From Tubiluchus corallicola (Eukaryota > Priapulida > Priapulimorpha > Priapulimorphida > Tubiluchidae): a stretch of DNA of 27,500 nt. This document shows, one piece after another, positions 19,233 to 27,500 of this stretch (its first letter is position 1; the number at the start of each line of letters is the position of its first letter). Below the pieces are notes generated by a model, which had not been told where the DNA came from, ran no database searches, and was given only the letters and a program-made list of their open reading frames with translations. The DNA lies in contig JAQGDQ010000934.1 of the NCBI GenBank assembly GCA_030141605.1, positions 1-27,500 of the forward strand, in the 5' to 3' direction. The position numbers were made by a program, and so were the translations under genes.

Positions 19233-19682
19233 AAGCTTGTGGAAATTGTAACTGTATATTTTATGGTGCTGCCATCTATTAGCTAATCCTTTTACATTTT
19301 ACTAGCTAAACTCACCCCTACTATAATTGTATGGTCCAGTGAATATGCATATTCACTGGATCTCTCCCTATTTTACAGTAATGGTTTTTGTGAAGCCAAG
19401 TTTGCATAATTACCTATACATTTATATATACTGACTGGATTTTACTTTCTAGTCACTGTCTCACTCTCAGTGCAGTGCAGCAGTCGTGCTAATCATGCTA
19501 CTGTCTAACTCTCAGTGATCAGTGCAGGACACTCTTGTTCTCAGTGTTCACTGTAGCAGTCATTCTACATATGTGTATGTAGTCTAATAAACGCTTTTGT
19601 GCAGATATGTAGTATAGTGTTTTATTCTTTTTCTACAAAGTGATTCATCTACAACCTCAAACATGACTTTCACAAAGCTTTT
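19233..19682 (+). mobile_element. Dispersed repeat family 3, copy B, LTR-like
   Basis: This is the inverted counterpart of 10063-10748. It runs from AGCTTGTGGAAATTGTAA, through GGTGCTGCCATCTAT, a perfect 24-bp palindrome (19336-19359), TTTATATATACTGACTGG (TATA-like, about 19421-19438), two or three CTCTCAGTG units and AATAAA (19586-19591), to AACATGACTTTCACAAAGCTT. Both copies are bounded by AGCTT, which may be part of the element. The layout suggests an LTR or a short Pol II-transcribed retroelement, but no internal coding region is present. Confidence 0.6.
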
Positions 19683-21720
19683 ACTTAGATAGACTGCAGG
19701 AGCCCAGGACTTGGGAAAATCATTTCCAATAGCTAATGATTCTGCAGTGAGCAGGTTCACATTATTAAACTTGAATACGCGTACAATTAGGTCATTTATT
19801 GCTTAAAGCACAAGAAAACTCTCCACTTACATAAAGCTTAAAAAAATTCGTCTCGAAATCTTATACTACTTCCATACTACCTTTTTGCATGCAGGGATTG
19901 CGTCGGTAGTAACGCTGTGTAAAACGTGTAAATATAAACTCCGGCGATGATCGTTAGGTGCAGCCATTTTGATGGTAGGTCGTTTGAAACAAGTTTAGAT
20001 AACATTGTGTAAAGTTTGAAAAAATAATCAGAGCATTCGTAGCACACATGTTACTAATTAAGTAAAATTTTAAATTACTGTATCTTGTCAATAAGATTAA
20101 AAATACGCTTTGTGGTTAGTGAGTGGCGCACCCTGGAGGGTGAGTCAGCGACATTTTACTAATTGGCAAAAACATTTTAAATTATTATTTCTACTTACAT
20201 AAGTCTTTCAAGCAGGTAAGTGAAATACTAATCAATATAACTTTTCATGGAAGGTTTTTTGGGACATAATTTAACATTGTCTTTTCTTCCCCTGATTTAC
20301 GTGGCGTAGTGACGTCATGTAATGGCGCCATTGGAACAGTGTCGCGGGAGATTTAAAATGAAAACAAACAAAAATTCCTTTCAACGCGAATACGATTTAT
20401 GCATAAAATTGCTATAGAGTAATATAATTTTTAAGGCGATTTTTCTGAAACCTACTTCAAGTGCCCCTTTTCTTGTCCTTTAAACCAATAGATGAGCCAT
20501 AAGAGCGGTTGTATAGATTCACTTCTGGTATGATCACTAAATGCCAGATAATAATGATCTGTTGAAGTTGTATGTTACTAACTGTAAAATATTCCAATGT
20601 ATACATGACTTTATATTACGTACTAAACACTTCCAGTAGTTTCTATGTGATATAAAATGCATCAGTCTTAAATAATCGTACATTAATATTTACTAACCGT
20701 CATTTTCTACTAATGTCTAATGTATCACTGTAGTAAAACTTTAGTATACTAAAAACTAAGTATAGTCTATTCTTACTGTAAATGTTCTTGTAAATAGTGT
20801 ATAAAGTCTGTGGTGGTGAGGATCCTAAATCATGTTGTTCAAACTGTCTGATCCAATCCTAAATAAATTACGTTTAAACTAATGTCAGATAAACCTTGCA
20901 TACTGTCTAACAAACAATTAGTGAAACTAAACGCTACTCTAACTCAAAAGCCCAGGTCAAAGTTTTGGTCACGTGTTTATCCAGCTATAGTTCAATGCAT
21001 GTCAACGCTCAAACCGACTTGCACAGACAAGAGCTATGCAATTAATGAGTGAAGTATATTATTAAATTAAAACACTGCACAGACTGTATAATGAAAAATG
21101 ATGTCACTAATAATCCCCTGTTAACACAGCCGTGTAAATCATTTTAATAGCAGTTTGCACGAGTCAACAAAACTAATGAATTTTGATTTATAAACGCGCA
21201 ATGAAAAAGTTAATTACGAATTAGAATTTGCAGTGTCTACGTTAAAGAGGCACTACCTACTACCATCTGCAAAAGATACTGCAAAACTGACAGAAGTCAG
21301 TGCACGTTTAATAAGAATTTGACAGAAGCCATTATTTTATACAGGTCAATAGGACAATTTTAATTCCTGAACTCATTTTGTTAAACATTTTTGTTTCGTA
21401 AATAAACTAGTTTTTTAATTCAGTTTTATTAAGATTATAAGAAAATCTGGCATAAGCATAATGCATTAACATCTGAGCACTAAAAAGTCTCACTTCTTTC
21501 ATTTAGGAGTGATAAACTGTTAAACTGATACCAGGAGGCACGTGGCTGTATATAGTTTTCATTTCTCTACTAAGTTATTGATTTTTCGTCAATGCTATTA
21601 AAACAGCCTTCTACAGCACAAAAGACTCTGCAATCAAAATCACATTTTCGTATCCAAAATTCCATTCCAGCAACACAATAAAGAGGACCAGTTAAACTAA
21701 GTTAAAAGCATTGGATTATG
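19683..21720. other. Two-kilobase stretch without recognisable genes
   Basis: AT-rich sequence with no open frame of note, no tandem array and no copy of the dispersed families. GTGGCGTAGTGACGTCATGTAATGGCGCCA (about 20301-20330), with its TGACGTCA and GGCGCC palindromes, is the only GC-richer spot and could be a regulatory site. I could not support an exon. Confidence 0.4.
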
Positions 21721-21734
21721 ATAGATAATTATGT

Positions 21735-22306
21735 TGATGAATGCTGGTATGAAGCCAGTTAAGGAGTGGTGTCACGTGAGTAAGTGATTCAGAATCGAGG
21801 CGTCGAAGCTCCCCGCACGATATATAAGCCTTGTGATGCGCCCAGCTGGGGGAATTAGACTGAGTCTGGGAGCCGGAGCAGAGAGGGTAAGATCAGAGGC
21901 TTGGCATTGCTAATTGTTATATCTATTGTGTTTGATGTTTAATAAACGTGTAGTTTTATCATCAGACTCTTCATAGTTTTTTTGCCATTCCTAAAACACC
22001 AATAATCAGCTCAGCTCAGGGGATTGAGTCTGGGAGCTGAAGGAGAGCAGGCTAGATCAGGGGATTGAGTCTGGGAGCTGAAGGAGAGCAAGCTAGACCA
22101 GGGGATTGAGTCTGGGAGCTGAAGGAGAGCAAGCTAGACCAGGGGATTGAGTCTGGGAGCTGAAGGAGAGCAAGCTAGATCAGGGGGCTTGGCGTTACTA
22201 TCTGTTGTATTTATTGTGTTTGATGTTCAATAAATGTGTAGTTTTATCATCAGACTCTTCATAGTTTTGCCATTCCTAAAACACCAATAATCAGCTACAC
22301 ACAACT
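21735..22306 (+). mobile_element. LTR-like element with tandemly duplicated 3' part
   Basis: The left portion has GATATATAAGCC (TATA-like, about 21820) and, downstream, TTGATGTTTAATAAACGTG (AATAAA at about 21941). It ends TTGCCATTCCTAAAACACC and AATAATCAGCT. The whole 3' part from GGCTTGGC to AATAATCAGCT is repeated (about 21899-22014 and 22188-22302). Promoter box followed by poly(A) signal is the LTR order. No primer-binding site, pol sequence or target duplication was found, so a SINE-like or host-derived unit is possible. Confidence 0.5.
22019..22183. repeat. 41-bp tandem repeat, 4 units
   Basis: Four near-identical 41-bp units (GGGGATTGAGTCTGGGAGCT, AAGGAGAGCAAGCTAGA). The unit is homologous to the single segment at 21850-21898 of the LTR-like element, so the array arose by amplifying the part just downstream of the TATA box between the two 3' copies. 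Confidence 0.93.
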
Positions 22307-23040
22307 AATACAACGCATTATTTTTACTAACACTATTGCCACACTTTACTCATCCGTCATCCTTTATCTACATCTGCCTCTAGATGTCTGAGGAAGAGGA
22401 AAATCTGGATCTAGGAATCACCAAGTCCCAGAATTTGACCATGTGTCTACCAGGCGGGATTTTTTTTTATCAGAACAGCATGTGAAACGGCATAAACACG
22501 CATGCGGTCGAGGTAATTTATGTTGCGGAACTTTGACAAGACAAAATTCGTAAACAAGCCGACCCAAGACGATGTTTCCCTGCAGCCAATCACAACCGTA
22601 TAACCTTTACTGCGACACCCGTAAACAAGGGTATAATAATTTACACTCCAACAGGCATGTTCGCCCTCTGGCGGGCATTTGAATTCATGAGTTGGAAGAG
22701 ATGGAGGATCGGTCTCCTTTTACTTCTAGCAGCTGTGAAGAACTTTTATAGTTAGAGGATGATCGCCATCACTGCTGTTACCCCCCCCATCACGGATTCA
22801 GCACCTCTTGTCGTAATACCTCTATTGGAATCGTCGTCTCTTCGCGTTTTGCCGTCCTCATATTCAAGATACTCATGCGAAGGTGGTACGGTGCGTGGTC
22901 AAATGGTCTAAACCATCTGCATTCAATAACTTTTGGGATTGCTTGCATAAAAGTCGTGTAGACATTGTACACATGTTGAACACATTTTTAAATTTATCTA
23001 AGCCACTCATCAGTGTACGTAACTGCCCTAGGTAAATTTT
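22307..23040. other. No supported gene; two weak exon-like spots
   Basis: A 33-codon frame at 22384-22485 starts MSEEEENLDLG, and an ATG at about 22701 opens a 16-codon frame (MEDRSPFTSSS). Both look protein-like but short, and neither has a convincing donor site or homolog I know. CGCCCTCTGGCGGGCATT at about 22665 resembles GCGCCATCTAGCGGGCATT at about 3697 and may be a shared transposon-edge motif. A 60-codon minus-strand frame at 22790-22972 is unrecognised. Confidence 0.3.
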
Positions 23041-23046
23041 GGGTCC

Positions 23047-23209
23047 GTATATATATATATACATATACACATACATATACATAAATATACATACATATGT
23101 ATGTGTATGTGTATGTGTATGTGCATATGTACGTATCTGTATATATATATATGTACATATATATATGTATATACACACGTACATATACATATACATACAT
23201 ACATATACA

Positions 23210-23250
<41 letters not shown>

Positions 23251-23262
23251 GTTTTTGTATAT
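23047..23262. repeat. Compound TA/TG/CA microsatellite
   Basis: About 215 bp of TATATG, ACATATAC and GTATGTG alternation with a pure TA run near 23215-23240. Open frames across it (YIYIYI, MYVYVY) are artefacts. Alternating purine-pyrimidine sequence like this can form cruciform or Z-DNA. Confidence 0.96.
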
Positions 23263-23280
23263 GTATATAAAATAACACTT

Positions 23281-23557
23281 CGAGTAAGATTAAAATAACT
23301 ATTTAAGCCAAAATTTAGTTTAACAAATGCAGGTTACGACATTATCATTTTTAGACACGCAATCGTGATCAACTTGTAATTCAATTCAACTGTGATTTGT
23401 TACTTATCATTACAGGTACAATGCGGCATATAGTGATACATGATCAAGTACTGCTTGTTCCTAAGCTAGATATTAACTAACATAGTCTGTTAATGATTTT
23501 ACACTTATGTTCTTAATAAGAACTCGATAATAGGTTTCGTTAGTAGTCAGGCGTCTG
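23281..23557. other. Unique spacer before the satellite
   Basis: AT-rich sequence with no recognisable feature. The satellite begins abruptly at 23558 without a degenerate lead-in unit. Confidence 0.45.
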
Positions 23558-26154
23558 CTGATACGACACTATGTTACCCTGTCCATCTCTCCAAATCCTG
23601 ATGCCTCATGCTGATACGACACTATGTTACCCTGTCCATGTCCCCAAATCCTGATGCCTCATGCTGATACGACACTATGTTACCCTGTCCATCTCTCCAA
23701 ATCCTGATGCCTCATGCTGATACGACACTATGTTACCCTGTCCATGTCTCCAAATCCTGATGCCTCATGTTGATACGACACAATGTTACCCTGTCCATGT
23801 CTCCAAATCCTGATGCCTCATGCTGATACGACACAATGTTACCCTGTCCATCTCTCCAAATCCTGATGCCTCATGTTGATACGACACTATGTTGCCCTGT
23901 CCATCTCTCCAAATCCTGATGCCTCATGCTGATACGACACAATGTTACCCTGTCCATGTCTCCAAATCCTGATGCCTCATGCTGATACGACACAATGTTA
24001 CCCTGTCCATGTCTCCAAATCCTGATGCCTCATGCTGATACGACACTATGTTACCCTGTCCATCTCTCCAAATCCTGATGCCTCATGCTGATACGACACT
24101 ATGTTACCCTGTCCATGTCTCCAAATCCTGATGCCTCATGTTGATACGACAATATGTTACCCTGTCCATCTCCCCAAATCCTGATGCCTCATGCTGATAC
24201 GACACAATGTTACCCTGTCCATGTCTCCAAATCCTGATGCCTCATGCTGATACGACACTATGTTACCCTGTCCATCTCTCCAAATCCTGATGCCTCATGC
24301 TGATACGACACTATGTTACCCTGTCCATCTCTCCAAATCCTGATGCCTCATGTTGATACGACACAATGTTACCCTGTCCATGTCTCCAAATCCTGATGCC
24401 TCATGTTGATACGACACAATGTTACCCTGTCCATCTCTCCAAATCCTGATGCCTCATGTTGATACGACAATATGTTACCCTGTCCATCTCCCCAAATCCT
24501 GATGCCTCATGCTGATACGACACAATGTTACCCTGTCCATGTCTCCAAATCCTGATGCCTCATGCTGATACGACACTATGTTACCCTGTCCATCTCTCCA
24601 AATCCTGATGCCTCATGCTGATACGACACTATGTTACCCTGTCCATCTCTCCAAATCCTGATGCCTCATGTTGATACGACACAATGTTACCCTGTCCATG
24701 TCTCCAAATCCTGATGCCTCATGTTGATACGACACAATGTTACCCTGTCCATCTCTCCAAATCCTGATGCCTCATGTTGATACGACACAATGTTACCCTG
24801 TCCATGTCTCCAAATCCTGATGCCTCATGCTGATACGACACAATGTTACCCTGTCCATCTCCCCAAATCCTGATGCCTCATGTTGATACGACACAATGTT
24901 ACCCTGTCCATCTCTCCAAATCCTGATGCCTCATGTTGATATGACACAATGTTACCCTGTCCATGTCTCCAAATCCTGATGCCTCATGTTGATACGACAC
25001 TATGTTACCCTGTCCATCTCCCCAAATCCTGATGCCTCATGCTGATACGACACAATGTTACCCTGTCCATCTCTCCAAATCCTGATGCCTCATGTTGATA
25101 CGACACTATGTTACCCTGTCCATCTCTCCAAATCCTGATGCCTCATGCTGATACGACACAATGTTACCCTGTCCATGTCTCCAAATCCTGATGCCTCATG
25201 TTGATACGACACAATGTTACCCTGTCCATCTCTCCAAATCCTGATGCCTCATGCTGATACGACAATATGTTACCCTGTCCATCTCTCCAAATCCTGATGC
25301 CTCATGCTGATACGACACTATGTTACCCTGTCCATCTCTCCAAATCCTGATGCCTCATGTTGATACGACACAATGTTACCCTGTCCATGTCTCCAAATCC
25401 TGATGCCTCATGTTGATACGACACAATGTTACCCTGTCCATGTCTCCAAATCCTGATGCCTCATGCTGATACGACAATATGTTACCCTGTCCATCTCTCC
25501 AAATCCTGATGCCTCATGCTGATACGACACAATGTTACCCTGTCCATGTCTCCAAATCCTGATGCCTCATGCTGATACGACACTATGTTACCCTGTCCAT
25601 GTCTCCAAATCCTGATGCCTCATGCTGATACGACACAATGTTACCCTGTCCATGTCTCCAAATCCTGATGCCTCATGTTGATACGACACTATGTTACCCT
25701 GTCCAAATCTCCAAATCCTGATGCCTCATGCTGATACGACACTATGTTACCCTGTCCATGTCTCCAAATCCTGATGCCTCATGCTGATACGACACAATGT
25801 TACCCTGTCCATCTCTCCAAATCCTGATGCCTCATGCTGATACGACACTATGTTACCCTGTCCATGTCTCCAAATCCTGATGCATCATGCTGATACGACA
25901 CAATGTTACCCTGTCCATGTCTCCAAATCCTGATGCCTCATGTTGATACGACACTATGTTACCCTGTCCAAATCTCCAAATCCTGATGCCTCATGCTGAT
26001 ACGACACTATGTTACCCTGTCCATGTCTCCAAATCCTGATGCCTCATGCTGATACGACACAATGTTACCCTGTCCATCTCTCCAAATCCTGATGCCTTGT
26101 GTTGATACGACACAATGTTACCCTGTCCATGTCTCCAAATCCTGATGCCTCATG
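23558..26154. repeat. 53-bp satellite array, 49 units with no indels
   Basis: The unit starts (C/T)TGATACGACA and ends CCAAATCCTGATGCCTCATG. Every unit start I checked falls on an exact multiple of 53, giving 49 units in 2,597 bp. Variation is almost confined to three places: C/T at unit position 1; CACTATG, CACAATG or CAATATG; and CATGTCTCC, CATCTCTCC, CATCTCCCC or CAAATCTCC. Combinations of these recur in blocks, revealing higher-order duplications. No spacers occur, so it is not a CRISPR array. Since 53 is not a multiple of three, it cannot encode a repeat peptide in one frame. Confidence 0.98.
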
Positions 26155-26155
26155 T

Positions 26156-26510
26156 TGAAAGTGTAGTGGAAGCCTTCAGATGAAATCTTTGCGAGTTTTT
26201 ATTTTTTCCCACGTTTTTTTTCAGTTTGTTGTCTTCCCTTCCCACATGATCTTCACCGACTCTTCTTTTCAGGCGTCCATACCATCACAATCTTGCGAGG
26301 CTTCCACTACTTTTACTGTTCCTCTGATATTATTATTTCTAATTTTATCTCTTCTTCTTATTCCCACCATCCATCTCAACATCCTCATCTCCACCACACC
26401 CATTTTCCTCTCTTCGGTCTTCTTTAGAGAAGCTGCTTCCAGCCCATAGATTACAGCGGGTCTGACCACTATCTTTGTGGACTTTCCCTTTAAGTCTCAC
26501 CGACTCATTC
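26156..26510 (-). pseudogene. Degenerate LINE reverse-transcriptase C-terminal fragment
   Basis: On the minus strand 26469-26269 reads VRPAVIYGLEAASLKK, EMRMLRWMVGIRRRDKIRN and IRGTVKVVEAS, matching the region after the catalytic core in animal LINE reverse transcriptases (consensus RPAxLYGxExW, EMRMLRWM, DKIRNxxIRG). Upstream, LKGKVHK lies in another frame just before this, and downstream EDHVGRE is found in a shifted frame near 26220, so there are at least two frameshifts. The expected tryptophan after YGxE is replaced by alanine. No catalytic YxDD motif is present, so the fragment is 5'-truncated and dead. Its 3' end is cut by the 53-bp satellite at 26155. Clade not assigned. Confidence 0.8.
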
Positions 26511-26517
26511 ATAGAAG

Positions 26518-26640
26518 GTTTTGGCGCAGTTTTTACAGGCGGATGCCCTTCCTGACCCTAACCCTCCCTATTTATCCGGGCTTGGGACCGGCACTGAGTT
26601 GGGCTGGCTTGCCCCCCCCCCCCGTGGCTAGGTTAATGTG
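26518..26640. mobile_element. Conserved LINE-tail-like block (CGGATGCCCTTCCTGAC type)
   Basis: The block contains GTTTTTACAGGCGGATGCCC, TTCCTGAC, TTTATCCGGGCTTGGGACCG and a C-run followed by GTGGCTAGGTTA. I recall a near-identical repeat, widespread in fish and other aquatic animal genomes and associated with LINE 3' regions; this is from memory, not a search. It lies next to the LINE fragment but upstream of it in reading direction, the opposite of normal gene order. Confidence 0.55.
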
Positions 26641-27500
26641 TGAACATTTGTACTGCTAAAATAACCCTATTATAGAACCACTTCTGAGCTGTACAGTACT
26701 AATGAAAACTGCCATCAGAAACAAGAACACTGTTACCATGCACAAAGGAAAAACATTATAGCTCCACTCGAAGACTGAAATATCATCGCACTTCAAAGCG
26801 ATTATCATACGCTTCACGTTTGAAATCTTTTTGATGAAAAGTCATCATGATCTTGCAGTCGTTAAATTCTTCAAGGTTTGTACGTTAATGATTCGGATTA
26901 TATGTTGGCTATTGTTGTAAACGGGTTGAAATCATTAAAACTGTAGTATATAAGGCTTGTGCTTTAAAGAACAAGAAAATGGCCAACCAAAGTAAACCTC
27001 AGAAAATTCGCAATAAAAAATTATATCACCCAAGTATAATCTTAAGCGAATAAACTAATCACGTTTTCGCATTTCGCAATGAGATCTTCACAGTCAAAAT
27101 TAATTCAAATGTGGTCAAAACTTATATTGTACATCAATGTAATATTTGCTAATTTTACACTATTAGCTAATTAGCTAATAAAAACAAAACAAAATGTTTT
27201 CTTTTCTGGGCAGTTTTTATAGGTTCCACAACCATCAACATTAAACAGGCTCAGCCATTTGAGCGTGTTTGATACAAATAGTATAATGTCGAGCGTGTTT
27301 AGCAAAAGCGTGATTCTGATACCATAACAGCTTTCAGCTTTGCACTCCATCGTAAGAGCAGCTACGACCAGCGTCATCAGGCACCTCATTTTAAATGCAC
27401 CTTCACTGACAAAACGCAACACAATTAACACTTAGAGAGGCAGAGGCAAGTGTAAGAGCCTCGCAGTTCTAATGGCTTTAATCGATCCAGAAAAAAAGGA
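26641..27500. other. No supported gene; weak signal-peptide-like frame on minus strand
   Basis: Mostly AT-rich. A minus-strand frame at 27171-27431 contains MRCLMTLVVAALTMECKAES, which resembles a signal peptide and could be a first exon with a donor near ATG|GTATCA. The rest of the frame does not look like a globular protein, and nothing else of a gene is in the window, so I leave it uncalled. Confidence 0.25.

Noticed and set aside
22384-22485. 33-codon frame MSEEEENLDLG as a small gene or exon
   Set aside because: It has an acidic, protein-like start, but it is short and single-copy, with no recognisable family or clear splice sites.
22790-22972. 60-codon minus-strand frame as a transposase remnant
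   Set aside because: No transposase signature could be named, and the frame is within the length expected by chance.
23558-26154. CRISPR array
   Set aside because: The units are contiguous 53-bp near-identical copies with no unique spacers, and the sequence is animal.
27171-27431. Minus-strand signal-peptide-like first exon
   Set aside because: A hydrophobic start is visible, but there is no strong donor and no downstream exon within the window.

Overview
The window is eukaryotic and almost certainly animal. It is AT-rich and non-compact, with GT-AG introns, paralogous immunoglobulin (Ig) receptor exons, hAT-type MITEs, a 5S-rRNA-derived SINE remnant, a LINE fragment and many satellites. 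I cannot name the species. A block at 26518-26640 resembles a repeat I recall from fish and other aquatic animals, so an aquatic invertebrate or basal chordate is my guess, held weakly.

Genes. Two tandem paralogous genes lie on the + strand in the first 8 kb. Gene 1 (exons 1023-1132 and 1238-1654; its first exon lies upstream of the window) and gene 2 (exons 3944-4130, 5392-5507 and 7713-8012; complete, about 200 aa) share the same layout: signal peptide (seen only in gene 2), one Ig fold split over three exons with identical intron phases (1, then 0), a conserved juxtamembrane helix containing EELRE, one transmembrane segment and a cytoplasmic tail. Gene 1's tail is long, acidic and tyrosine-rich. 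Gene 2's tail is short because its stop codon sits in the first unit of a 24-bp minisatellite. In another frame that minisatellite encodes an 8-residue VKPVVVRT-type repeat resembling the VKPVG segment of gene 1's tail.

Repeats by region. Gene 1 intron: hAT-like MITE 432-829 with a perfect 8-bp target duplication. Gene 2 intron 1: local duplication of the exon 1 donor region, a SINE-like insert, and a copy of a CRE-containing repeat family. Gene 2 intron 2: a 1.2-kb inverted repeat with TTA/TAA arrays whose arms carry a half-hammerhead motif, and a MITE at 6936-7420. Downstream of gene 2: the 24-bp minisatellite, then a second hAT MITE (8473-9125) whose right end is amplified four-fold.

From 9.3 to 26.2 kb there are no convincing genes. 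This stretch holds tandem arrays with units of about 130, 29, 75, 51, 37, 74 (nested 23), 41 and 53 bp, a 430-bp GA tract, and two dispersed families each present as inverted copies (10063-10748 with 19233-19682; 12906-13370 with 18335-18930, plus 4779-5292). It ends in a 49-copy 53-bp satellite with no indels and visible higher-order duplications, which truncates a degenerate LINE. The last 0.9 kb is largely featureless.

The most interesting biology is the pair of Ig receptor paralogs and the minisatellite that appears to have grown at the end of gene 2's coding region.
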